Below are positions 22,727 to 34,500 of a DNA stretch of 64,000 nucleotides, one piece after another (position 1 is the stretch's first letter; each line of letters opens with the position of its first letter). The position numbers and the translations under genes are program-made. Source of the DNA: Icerya purchasi. Lineage: Eukaryota; Arthropoda; Insecta; Hemiptera; Monophlebidae. The notes beneath the pieces were generated by a model. That model searched no databases, was not told the DNA's origin, and saw nothing but the letters and a program-made list of their open reading frames with translations. The DNA is taken from NCBI GenBank assembly GCA_039619475.1, contig CM077115.1, forward strand, positions 448,187,292 through 448,251,291, read 5' to 3'.

Positions 22727-25700
22727 GTACTAATTAAACAAAATTATCTAAAATGCATCGTACAGATAACGTCAAACACTTATATTAATTTAATAGTTGT
22801 AAAATCACATGATTATAAATGTATAATGAAAAAAAAAAATATAGCTACATATACTTTTTTCAACTCTTCATGTGACAAACTTTTACATCTATTAAATTAA
22901 TATAATTATTGTAAATATAGACGGGGTGATATATTTTAGATAATTTTGTTAAATCATATTTGCGACAGATTTTTTTTTTTTTTTTGCTTTTCTTTTAATT
23001 AGAAATTCGTAAATCCGAGTTAAAATTAAAACTTCCCGAAAATAAAAATATGCGAGGGACCAAATGATTAGAATTAAGAAAATTACAAAGATTAATAAAT
23101 GGTAAATAATTTTCAGGGAGCTTCGGAATAGAATTTCTCATTTAACATAGACAAAACAAAAAAAAAGAAACGTTTGAATTATATGGTTTCCCCAGAATAT
23201 GTGTCGATGTTTATGGATAAGGATAATAGAATAGCAGCAGATTACTATAGTTGCTTTCAAACGAAACCGTATAATAGAGTTGTCGGTCAATAGTCGCGTA
23301 CATCTCTTATAATTTACCTACTGCGGAAATATGAAAAACACTAATAATTCGTTAATTTTCACGAAAATTAAATTTTCAACCTGCTCTCGATAAAAACAAA
23401 AAATACGCGCCAGAGTCGCTCCAATACTTTATTTTCGCATTAAATCATTTTATGAAATACTAAATAACATTGCTTTACATAAAACAATTGTAATTATTTA
23501 AAATTAAAACATCGACGCGTTCGAAAGCTCCGTGGTCACGGTTTCATCATGAAGTATCTACTTATGTATATTTTTATACCACAAAAAAATAACTTGAGTG
23601 CAGTGGTGGGTTAAGAATTTACAGGTCCCGGGGCTAATCTTGAATAAGGGGCCTCCTTCGAAGAAAAAATGGTAAAAAAATCCATTATCATATGTGTGCA
23701 AACAAACGCAAAAAAAAATAATAATAAAATCAAAATTATGCTCTCTTTAAAAAATCAATGTTTAGATTACAATTGCAGTTTGCGTAATTTGTTTATTTAC
23801 TTTAGTTTACTTAATTTTTTTGTTCCATTTTATTGTATGTTACATTATTTGATCTTTATTTTCGTTTACTTTTTTATAATTTTTATGTATAAATTTTAAT
23901 AGCCAGCGATATTTTTTGTGTAGATATAGCTTTCGTCTTTTTCTTTCCACCAAGGTGATGTCGTATTTCTTTTACCGTTTTTTTTTGTGTTATTGTTATG
24001 TTAACATCCGTATCCGAAGTGAGTTGTTTTGTAAACGAATGTCCATCATGTATGGAATACAAGGAATTTAAGAGGAGTCATAGAAAATTCGCTTAAACAT
24101 TCGAACCACTTGGTAAATTTCTATCTACAAAGTATTTTTCTCTGAATATGCATGTCGGAGATGATCAGTACGGATTTTTGGTTTTTTACGAGGATCTTTT
24201 TAAAAGTTGAAATATAAAGTTCTTTCGAATTTTTTTTCTATTTCGTTCTTTTTAGCATTTCAATTTCAAATCTACCTTTTCTGAAAGAAAAGTATGGTAT
24301 TTAATATATATTTCTAACTTAGTCGTAGCTCAGGCGGGTAACTGCAGTTAATTTTTTTCACTATTATTTCAATCGAGCTTCAACCGAAAAAAGAATGCAA
24401 ACTGTAATTTATAATAACCATTCTTGTTGTTACCAATGTTAATGATAATAAATAATTGCTTATAAATAATTTGTCACTACCGTCTACAACAATGAAGTCT
24501 AAATCTGTCCCTGTCGAAGATACGTTTGATATTTTTCGACTCCTATAACGAAACAACACACATTAATTAAGCGGAACATGTTTTTCCATTTACTGGTTTT
24601 TGTTACAATTAATTGGCGTTGACGTTTGTCACATATTTTTTAAAACTTCAGGATTAGTTTGGATGATCAATTTTTAAGTAAATTGTTTAAGGATCGTTTT
24701 AAATTTTAAATTATATATTATTAATGTTCTATCGTTATTTTCGATGCTCAAGTACGTCAGAATAATCGGGGTCGTTCAAATGTTAAACGGGGTTTCCAAA
24801 AGAGTATTTAAATTTATATGCACAATTTCATGTCTTTATATGCTAAATAGTTGTTCGATTTTTTTTTTTTTTTTGTGATTTCTGAATTGCCTTATTAATA
24901 ATATAAATGTAATATGTAAAATATACTGTAAAAAAAAAAAAAAAAAATAGTTGTCAATCTTAAATTGGAAACAACTGACGATAAATTTAGAAATTACTTT
25001 TTAAGGGCACGGTTTTTATTCTCTTTAATTTCCAAAATCAGACGTTCTTTTTTTGTTTTCTTTAAAGAGATTTGTACAATTAACCTCTGCCATTTTAAAA
25101 GAAAAAAATACAATTTTTTTAATGTTCGTGACTCGATAATTGAGTACGGCGCTGACAAAAATATGAAAATAAAATAATAAAACAGAAAAAAAAAAAAAAT
25201 ACGAATAAATTTACGAGAAAATGACCTATATACTTTCCAACATGATCGGGGCGCTAACAATAGAACACACTGTCGCATTCGTTGTACAGAATCCGAATTG
25301 GAAATGGGCTCGTCTCGAAATGCGAAAGAAATAATTTGAAATAATTCAAAATTCACTACTGCATACAAAGACAAATTTACAATAATAAAACAAGTATTAC
25401 CCCTTTCTGAATGTACAACTGTTGCGACCTATACTGGCAAATTTTTAAAAAAAGTAATCTGCTTTTTTTTAGATGGTTTAGTTCCGTTTAATTTATTATT
25501 ATTATTATTATTATTGTTATTTTTCCAGGAACAGACAGAACTGAGAGATAACCACGAATTAAAATTGTTTTTTGTTATTTTAAAAAAAAAGGAAATCAAA
25601 TGAAGTATGTATTACAATATTTAAGTACCGATTAAAATAAAAATAATTTTAAAAATTAACGTAAATTTATTATGAAATATTAGCCTGATCTGGAATAAAA

Positions 25701-26789
25701 GCCCACACTCATTTTTTAACGTGAAATACGTTTTATGGATTTATGTCTATTTTAGAAAGGTATCGAATGACGAAAAAATAATAAAATGCAGAAAGAAAAT
25801 GAGTAAAAAATAAAACAGAACTTTCCGAAGAACACGATAGAATTTATTTCGCAGTATGCAGTGAAACTAAAAATCCTATTAGTGGTGAAAATTTATAAAA
25901 AAAAATATCTACAAACGTCACAGTATAAATTTCTTTGAATCATTCAACATTATGAATATGTTTGCTTACCTAATGGACTACACCGCAAGTCTACCTTATC
26001 ATCAACATATTCAGAAAGATCTCACTGCCAAAAGGGGTCACTCATCGTTTAATAATGATGAGATACACTCTATTATTTTTATTGTCTAACTTTTATGTAT
26101 GTAAAAAAAAAAAGAAAAGTAAGTAGCAAAAGAATATAAAAGCAACCAAATTCAGGAAAAAATTTTGGCCCTTGGCCTTCTTCCGACTGTTTACAATTCT
26201 TCCTTTATCCTTTCCTTCCCATCACCATCAACAATTCCCTTACTTTAATCGTTTGTTCTTTCCATCTACTATCGCCTCAAAATCTAATTCTGTAGCATAA
26301 TACATTCAAGTGGTTAAGTCAAAACCAAGGGAGAACCCAAAAATAGAAAACGTATCTTGTTTGTATCAGCAAATGAAAATAGTGCATGTTTTATACAAAA
26401 CCATTATTTTTATCCAACGTTAAGGGGTAATATCAGCTTGTGATTTGTTATTATCGGCTTAAACACTCCCTAAAGTATCCAAGAATAATGTAAAAAGTTG
26501 ATCATGAGGGTGAGAAATTTGTAAGTGGGCCGAAAAGTCGTTTTTCCGAACATAGTCGTGAAGCAAAATTAGCGGTTTTTCAAATGTGCGCGGAAGCATG
26601 CGTTCTAGTCTTTATTCTTCTTTATACGAATTTTACCGACACTTCTCAACTTCCAGCTTTCAATTTTGATTAATAGATGCTTCTTCTACCCCAATTTTGA
26701 GGCAGAGAAATCAGCTGTTTTTAGAAAGTCTGTTAGAACGTATAACAATTAATGTTTGGCTTCTCCAAGTATACATATACATATATATA
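22727..26789. other. Long AT-rich stretch, almost empty
   Basis: No coding domain is recognised in 4 kb. At 23601 the sequence CAGTGGTGGGTTAAG resembles the start of a hAT terminus, but no partner end or 8-bp repeat was found. Poly-T/A runs occur at about 22970, 24860 and 24930 without retroposon ends next to them. Confidence 0.35.
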
Positions 26790-27204
26790 TATATATCAGT
26801 GTTCCGGTAAAATTGTTAGTGTCGAGATGGATTCGGTACTTGCAGTGTTACCTTTTGACAATGTTAGAACTACAAATTAATCTCCGGTCGCATTATTAAA
26901 ATCACGATCTCTCGAACGTCGTTCTAAGTTGCATCGCTGCTTTGTCTTTTGTCTCGTCAAGGATGCTTACTCGCCTAAAACCAAAAATCCCCGTGTTCGA
27001 TAGCAAGTCCGGTCGTTCGTACGATTGTGTCAAGCTAGAGACCACGTTAGTGTTTTGGTCGTAGTGGTCGAGGGCTATGACAGTGGCATGTGCCTGCGAC
27101 GAAAGCGCAGAATACTGTGTGTCGGGTAGCGTCGAGCTGAGAGCGGTTCTGTAGATCCTCCAGTGGCAAATCTGTTCTCGATACAGCTGTTTATATTGCT
27201 GTTT

Positions 27205-27454
27205 TATACTTCAACGATGGCTTTACAATCGAATTAATGCAAGTTATGGATCTATTGGACATAAGAATCGGATTAAATTGCTACAATTTCTGTATACCAA
27301 AGCCGATGCCACGCGCATTTCCCTTTTCGAGCGATCGCTCATCGAAGAGGCAAAAACTGCCCGGAGGGACGTAATTTCGACAAGGAAGGATGAAGAGGAG
27401 GAAAACCGCAAATTAGGAGACTAATTATTATATGGAGCAGGCATAGCAGATTAG
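27205..27454 (+). pseudogene. C-terminal scrap of an unassigned mobile-element protein
   Basis: Frames read FNDGFTIELMQVMDLLDIRI, GLNCYNFC, then a charged stretch with EEENRKLGD, and end LLYGAGIAD before a stop. I recognise the pattern (a short G-N-C-Y-N-F-C-like motif, a charged helix, a YGxGI tail) as one found in repeated insect proteins linked to mobile elements, but I cannot name the superfamily. A stop and a frameshift interrupt it. The I-like LINE at 27774 is inserted in the sequence just downstream. Confidence 0.35.
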
Positions 27455-27773
27455 AGGTAAAACGAAAATTTCAACAAAATTCTACTACTCAAAACTTTAA
27501 ATATCTCAAAAATGTGTCTTTCAAAAAAAAGGCGTACCAGTAGCTCCCTCAATTTTCATCCGACTGACTTAAAATTTCAACTGCAACTTTAAAATAAGAT
27601 TTTCTAGTGAACATAGTAGGATTTTTTTGATAAATTGATTTTCACAGATTTTATAAGAGATTTTCGACCGATTTTTTCGAAAAAAAAGAAAAACTCAAAT
27701 CACCGCCATAATTTTTTAAATCAGTTTTTCGAAAAAATCCTACAATGTCCAACTTTATTTTAAGCTATATTTT

Positions 27774-28240
27774 CCCATAGTAGTCTGCCATTGATAATTT
27801 TTTCTAACACTTTACATAGAACTGATGTAAGAGATATTGGCCTGCAACTGTCGAGGAGTGTTGGATTCTTATTTGTCTTGAGTAACGGGATTATAATGGC
27901 ATTTTTCCAATGCAATGGGAGATTACCTGAGAGCCATATTCGATTGTAAATTACGAGCAGAGTTTTTAATATAAAGTCAGGTGCATATTTTAAAAGATAA
28001 ATGTGAAAATTATCCGAACCGACTGCTTTCAGTTTAGTACGTTTAATGGCAGTACACAGTTCTTCCATTGTGATAGGTTGGTTATATGGTTCTCGGTTGT
28101 TGCTAGTAATATTAAGACCAAAATTAACATTTCTACTAGTATCCGATAATTCTATGTTGTTTATAAATTGGTTTCCATCTTTAGTTGACATCGTAAAAAA
28201 TTCTGCAAACGCGGCGTTTATTTTGCCAATATTACTGCAT
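27774..28240 (-). pseudogene. I-like RT fingers, inverted block
   Basis: The - strand frame (27760-28191 and upstream of its ATG) reads NQPITMEELCTAIKRTK, AVGSDNFHIYLLKYAPDFIL, LVIYNRIWLSGNLPLHWKNA, IIIPLLKTNKNP, CRPISLTSVLCKVLEKIING. These are the N-terminal RT blocks of I-like LINEs. The consensus GxDxI is present as GSDNF. The block ends at RLLWEN beside the left target repeat. Confidence 0.85.
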
Positions 28241-28244
28241 ATCG

Positions 28245-29840
28245 TAATTTATTTACAAATATTCAATATGGATTTCGGTCAGGACGGCCTACCATTGATC
28301 CGATCCTTGCGTAACAGCGCTCCATAAGTAAAGCTTTCTCAAACAAGCACCACTTATTGGCCGTCTTTTTCGATTTCAAGAAAACATTTGACAACATATG
28401 GAGATACACAATTCTTTTAACCTTACACTCATGGAACTTCAAAGGTCGCCTCTGTATGGTTATTGCAAACTTCCCCTCTGATCGCCACTTTCAAGTGAGA
28501 TTGGGATCCGTTCTGTCTGATCTGCATACAGTATGGACAGGAGTTCCTCAGGGATTCGTCCTCAGCTCAACGCTGTTTAATATCGTGATAAATGATATTG
28601 TAAATCAAGTGCAAAAACCTGTAAAACCACTCCTTTTTGCAGACGTATTTATGCATATTTCTTCCATGCACCGATATAAACTTAGGAGAAAGCGTTCTGC
28701 AGAGCACAATTGATAGACTGCAACAATGGTCTAAAGATAACGGGGTCTTTGTTTTTCAACAACAAAAATCGCAGTAACCCATTTCTGTAGGCGAAAAAAA
28801 TGCGATTGCATAGTAAGCCTAACTCTTAATAACAACGTTCATAAATAAAATTTAAATATTTAGGAACGACATTCGACAATAAACTCACTTGGAAAGCACA
28901 CATCAACGCATTGAAAACTAGTTGTGGTAAAAAACTGAACATACTGCGGAAGCTATCGCATACAACCTACGGCGCAAGCAGACATAATCAATTAATGCTG
29001 TATCGTACCCTTGTGAGGTTCAAAATCGATTATGGTGCACCAGACTACGCTTCCGCTAACATATCGACCTTAAAATGTTTGGATACTATCCATCATACCG
29101 CTTTGAGGTTGGCAACTGGAGCTTTCCGAACCTCCCCGATACCGAGTCTACTATGTGATTCAGCGGAATGGCCAGTAGATTTGCGATGGACCTACCTAAC
29201 CGTGCTGGCTTTCAGCATCATAAGGAGCATAAAGCCCAACTTTTCGAATAGTACCACTGAGAAGCAGAACGGAACAACAATCGATCACGTTATGTCCATT
29301 CTACATCAATTAAACATCCAAATTCCAGTACTGAACTGGGACCCCATATCTCCTATGCCACCATGGTGCAACCGAGTCCAATGCGATATACAGAGCTTTA
29401 AAAATGCGGAAAACTCCGTTAAAACGATTAACAAACATGCGTCAACTTCAAACGTAACGGTACCGTTTACCGACTTTAAATATCAGCTTAAATGCGCCAC
29501 TTTAACAACATCTGGAACAACGATTGAAAAAATTTACCTACAGGAAATAAATTACGCTCCATAAAATCGTCCACGAAACCATGGCTCTCCTTAAGCCGAG
29601 AAAGCAGAAAACAAGAGGTAACATTATGCTGACTGAGACTTGGGCACATTCGCCTTACACGCGCATATCTATTAAATAAAGAACCTGCGCCCCAGTGCTA
29701 GACATGTGATTGTCAGTTAACCGTCGAACACCTATTGATTAAATGTCCCGTCTACCACCAGTGTTGGAAACAATGTGGAATACCATCCAATTTAAAGGAT
29801 TTGTTGTACGACCAAGAAACCGTGCTTAATAGATTATTTT
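28245..29840 (+). pseudogene. I-like RT palm, thumb and C-terminus
   Basis: The block begins NIQYGFRSGRPTIDPIL, continues with motif A AVFFDFKKTFDNIW, motif B TGVPQGFVLSSTLFNI and a decayed motif C at LLFADVFMHI (FADV for FADD). It goes on to the thumb, with RTLVRFKIDYGAPDYASANI and IHHTALRLATGAFRTSPIPS. The end, read over frameshifts, is LCRLRLGHIRLTRAYLL, a CXC...H...C cluster in CDCQLTVEHLLIKC, and the closing residues near 29840. The loss of the second motif C aspartate and the shifts make it inactive. Confidence 0.85.
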
Positions 29841-30021
29841 AATTTCTAAAATCTTCTAATTTGTTAAATCTGTTATAATTTTGTTAATCTTTGTTAATTT
29901 CTCTTTATTTTCTTTTTTTCCTTGTTTTAAATTTTTGTAATTTTGTAATTCCTTGCCGTGTCTCTAGCCTAAGTTGCTGTATATGACACGTAAAATAAAG
30001 AAATAAAATAAGCTATATTTT

Positions 30022-30844
30022 AAGAAACTTTTTGGTTTTTTGTTCCAGGTTAAAAATTGTGATCTGTAGCATAGACCGACCAATTTATTTTTTTTTTTTT
30101 TTGCGTACGCTGCTGCACCGCCATTTTGTATTGTAAAAATTAAAGTAAACCATGTTTTCTGTAGTTAAAGACTACTTTCATATGCACAAAGTCTCATTTC
30201 CTATCGTTCGTGGTAAGTCTCAGAAAATCACCCGAAATTTTGTGTGCGCAAGGTAATATTACTCTCCTTAACTGACTTTTTGTTTACGGATTTAGGAAAC
30301 GATCATCTTATTAGCAGTTTTGCATCAGAATCTAACAAAGAATCGAATGTGAACTCCTTCCATAAAAACAAATTTCCTCGCTCATGAATCGTATAATCAA
30401 GAAATAACAATTTGTTTACTATTAAATACGAGTATATCAAAAGTAATAGGACATGATAAATTTCACATTAATATGCTCAAACCTAATAAAATTATTGCCA
30501 TTTTATTTAAGTCAATTGACATTATTTAATGAACGTTATAAACATTCCAAAATTCAATGGAACACATAAATGATTACAAAACTACGTCGTAATTTTTCGA
30601 TGTTACTTTAACACACGATTATCATGGCAACTATATTAAACATGACAACTCTGTTAGAGTAACATTAAAACTAGCCAACGTAATTTTATAAAAATGTACG
30701 TGTTCTGTTGAATTTTTCGTGCTTTTAAGTGTTTATTTTCCTGAAATATGGACTTGTATAAAAAAATTTTTATCTTCGAGTCAATTCAGAATAACGGGCG
30801 GTATTTTCCTAGATATTTGGCGGATAACTGCAGTCATGCCATTC
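30022..30844. other. No gene recognised
   Basis: AT-rich sequence between two LINE insertions. The first part continues the host sequence interrupted by the I-like LINE (a TTTTCGAAAAAATCC-rich region lies on its left side). Confidence 0.35.
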
Positions 30845-30887
30845 GAAAAATCAATGCTTAAATTTCTTCTTCATTTTCCTTTTCAAC

Positions 30888-31520
30888 TTGTCACTGCTCT
30901 GCAGTACGCTGTTGAGAAATGACTTGAGTCATCTACTCACAGTGACTCAGTGCAAAGTTTTGAACTTCCTTTCACAATCCTTTCAAATTTTTTCTTTAAG
31001 AATTATAAGATATATGGAATCGGTTCATTTTGACCAGTATTCCAATGCAGTTGATGTTTTCCTTCCTATGGTTCAGCCTGGTCATTTTAGAAAAACGCCT
31101 TGGGAGGTAATTAAACCTACCGGTCCTAAGGACGTTTTGATAATCTTTCCTTTAGTCAGTCGCAGGCTTTTTTACCTCTTTACTGTTACATGTTGCATGC
31201 AGACTGAGCATAGCTTCATTTATATAACATTTTTACATAATAATGGAAGGCATAGAACCTTCTGTTGTTCTGGTGTAATGTCTTTCTGCATTTACTGTCT
31301 TCAGTTACTATTATTATTTATCAATGTTTATTTCCTTGATATTTCGCCTTATTGCCGCAGATTCTATCTTACTTCCTTGTCTTATTCTTCTGCCTCCACA
31401 GTCAGCTCCCTCTCTTATGGTTCCACTCATACTCTTCCTTGTACTCCCTTCTTGGTCGGCGAGCAGGAACTCTCTTCATGCCATTTTCCACGTTTTCTTC
31501 CTAATGATCCACAAGTTTAA
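30888..31520 (+). CDS. Possible ORF1 or upstream open frame of LINE-A
   Basis: A 210-codon frame is open through the whole 5' region of the element and overlaps the likely ORF2 start by about 17 bases in another frame. No zinc-knuckle (CCHC) or RRM signature typical of LINE ORF1 proteins is visible. The segment MESVHFDQYSNAVDVFLPMV followed by KTPWEVIKPTGPKDVLIIFP looks protein-like rather than random. It could be a remnant of an ORF1 product truncated at its N-terminus, or a chance open frame in T-rich sequence. Confidence 0.3.
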   Translation: MSLLCSTLLRNDLSHLLTVTQCKVLNFLSQSFQIFSLRIIRYMESVHFDQYSNAVDVFLPMVQPGHFRKTPWEVIKPTGPKDVLIIFPLVSRRLFYLFTVTCCMQTEHSFIYITFLHNNGRHRTFCCSGVMSFCIYCLQLLLLFINVYFLDISPYCRRFYLTSLSYSSASTVSSLSYGSTHTLPCTPFLVGEQELSSCHFPRFLPNDPQV

Positions 31521-34500
31521 TATTCTCCAATGGAATTGTCGTAGTCTGAGAGCCAACCAACAGGCTTTGGAGGGAATACTAGACTCCTCCTCTATCCATA
31601 TTGCTCTTTTATCTGAGACCTGGCTTTCGGAATCCTCTAATATTTCCATTCGTGGCTTTACAGCAATACGTTCTGATCGTGTTGATGGCTATGGTGGCGC
31701 TGCCATCCTCATAAGAAATGATATCTTCTTTGTCCACCACGACCATTCTTCTTACTTTTCTTCTGATTCTCTCTCTCCCAACTTAGTCCATATTTCGATC
31801 CCAAATATTCATCCTCAGCCTGTTCATATATTTTCTGTATACGTTCCTCCTAGTTTTGACCTTAATAATTTCCCATTCTCTCTTTTGGCTTATCCTCATT
31901 CTCTTCCCTTTATTGTCGGCGGTGACTGGAATGCTCACTCTCCTCTTTGGGGCTCTGCGCGTCATAACAGGAATGGCCGTGTTCTAGAAAACTTTATTCT
32001 CGGTAAAAATTTTGTCCTTTTGAATGATAACTCTCCTACTCTTTATAGAGGCGCTCACTCATCCAGCTCTGTTGATCTGTCCTTTACCTCTCCAAACTTT
32101 GGTCTTCGCTGTCAATGGAAAACTCTGGACGGTACCTTCGGCAGCGATCATGTTCCCATTGTTTTCTCTTTTCACCATCTCCTTCCTCATCCTCCTCCTC
32201 CTCATTATTCTATACCCGCTCTCGCTCCTAAATGGTCTCTCAACAAGGTTAACTGGGAGGAATTCCGTTCTAATTTCGACTTATCTCTTCCTTACATACA
32301 CTCCCTCTCCGATCCTATTCAACAATATAACGTTTTCTCTGATTCCATTTCTTCTGCTCTGGACGCCTCCTCTCCACCAATTCATCATTCCAAAAGAAAT
32401 TACCATCTTCAGGCTTCCTCACTTTGGTGGAACGAAGATTGTACTAATGCCGTTAAAGACAGTGTCTCTTCATTTAGATGTTTCCGGTCTTGTTCTTCCT
32501 TTGCTAACTTCATGGCTCATAAAAAAGCTAATGCCAAGGCTAGATTTATCCTCAAAACGTCCAAAAGAAATTCATGGAGGAAATTTTGTGCTTCGTTTTC
32601 TAGATCTACTTCAATTTCCCATCTTTGGAAGATGGCTAAAGCTTTTCGCTCTTCTAGATCGGATCGTCCATCATTTTATAACCTTCCTTCAGATAGACTC
32701 ACTACTTTTCTTGATTCCATTGCTCCCTCCTATGTTCCTTCCCTTGAGGAATCTTGGTCTCCTTCCCTTCCTATCTCCAATTCTTCCCACTTCCTGTCTT
32801 CTAGCTTCAGCATCAATGAACTTCGTGCTTCCTTGACTAATTCTTCTAATTCTAGCCCTGGTATAGATGGTATTCCATTCCGTGTCCTTAAGAACCTTTC
32901 TGAATCAGCACTTAAAATCCTGTTGTCAATTTACAATTCTTTTCTGTGTATCTGTGAAACTCCTCCGCTTTGGAATTCCTTTATTATTATTCCTATTCCG
33001 AAGAAGAATCCCAATTCCTTTCGTCCTATTTCTCTAGCCTCTTGTTTAAGAAAACTTTTTGAACGAATGATTAATAGGCGCCTTATCTGGTGGCTAGAAT
33101 ATAATAATGTTCTTCCTGATAACATGTTTGGTTTCCGTCCGGGCTTTGGTTCTTCTGATTGCATATCCCTTTTTCTCTCTGATATCTATAAATCTTTCAT
33201 CCACAAAAAATTTACTATCTCTGCGTTCGTTGATGCTACCTCAGCTTTTGATAAGGTTCACCTTCCTTCTCTTCAGGATAAAATGCTTTCCATTAATATT
33301 CCTCTTGAGTTTACATCCTTAGTTATTAATCTGTTTCGGAACAGAACTATCCATCTTTCTACCCCTTTCTTTTCTGATTCCAGGACAGTTTTTCGAGGTC
33401 TTCCGCAGGGATCGTGCCTTAGTCCTACCCTTTTTAACATTTATTTCCTTAGTCTTTCTTCTCTTTCTATTCCATCTAGTTCGCTATTCTTTGCCGACGA
33501 TATTCTCGTCTATTCTTCTTCTGATGATCTGTTTTCTGCTAATGAGGAGCTTAATAACTCCCTTGCTATTTTAGAAAATTCTTTATCTTCTCTTCATCTT
33601 TCTATTTCCCCTGAGAAATCTGCTGGTATCGTTTTTACATTTCGTCCTTTTGATCGTTCCTTGGTTAACCTTTTCATGTGCCAGGTCCCTATTCCTTTAC
33701 TCACTTCCTTCTCCTACCTCGGTGTAATTCTTAATAGTACTCTGTCTTTTCATGATCATATTAACTATCTCTGCACGTCTGCTCTCAAAAGACTAAATTT
33801 TTTGAAGGCGTTGTCTTCCCCCAAATGGGGTGGTGATCCATATATTCTTCTCATGCTGTATAAATCCATTATTCTTTCTAAGTTTGACTATTGTTCTTTT
33901 CTTTATGCCAGTGCTCCTGTTTCCCTTCTCGTCAAACTTGATCGCATCCAAAATTCTTGTCTGCGCCTCTGTGTTGGTGCCCTGAATTCTTCTCCAATTC
34001 CAGCTCTTCTGTCCGAAACTGGCTTTGTTCCTCTTTGTATTCGAAGACTTCACCTTGGTGAAAGGTTCATGATTAGACGTCTGCAGATCTCTCCTTCCAA
34101 ACTCATGAATTCTTATCGATATATCCGGGTCAACTGGCGTTTTTCTCCTCGTAAGATTCCAATTCTTTCTCTCATCTCTTCTCGACTCGTTCCACTTTCT
34201 CACTTTGTCCTCTCCCAGAACAAATCTCCATACTTTACCTTTAACTTCTCTGAACTGTCTCATCCGCCTAAGTTATTCTCTTTACCTTCTAATATTAAGT
34301 CTCTTCCTCGTCCTGCCATTCACGAAGAATTTAATCACACTCTTTCCTCTCTATTTCCTGCTCACATCACGATTTTTACGGATGGCTCGAAATCTGCTTC
34401 GGGGGTCGGTGCCGCTTTTATTCTTCCTGCTCTCAACTATTCTGAATCATTTCAACTTCCCTCCTTCTCTTCTGTCTTCCTAGCCGAATCCACGGCTATT

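Larger units (their letters stand above)
27774..30008 (+). mobile_element. I-like LINE with inverted 5' part (twin priming)
   Basis: A 13-bp direct repeat, TAAGCTATATTTT, at 27761-27773 and 30009-30021 encloses two opposed coding blocks. The block 27774 to about 28240 reads on the - strand and holds the fingers part of the RT. The block from about 28245 reads on the + strand and continues the same RT from the next few residues onward, to a C-terminal Cys/His cluster and an A-rich end (AAAATAAAGAAATAAAA). In the unrearranged element the two blocks would be nearly contiguous. The structure matches twin priming. No RNase H was seen in this family. Confidence 0.9.

Noticed and set aside
23601..23615. 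hAT terminus-like CAGTGGTGGGTTAAG
   Set aside because: No partner end, no 8-bp repeat and no transposase nearby, so it is only mentioned and not annotated as an element.
24994..25374. 126-codon - strand frame
   Set aside because: T-rich low-complexity translation (runs of Phe) with no recognisable motif.
32024..32836. 270-codon frame overlapping LINE-A ORF2 in another frame
   Set aside because: Shadow frame caused by the pyrimidine-rich coding strand. The ORF2 frame carries all the motifs.
33793..34263. 156-codon - strand frame within LINE-A
   Set aside because: Antisense shadow of ORF2, Arg/Lys-rich because the sense strand is pyrimidine-rich.
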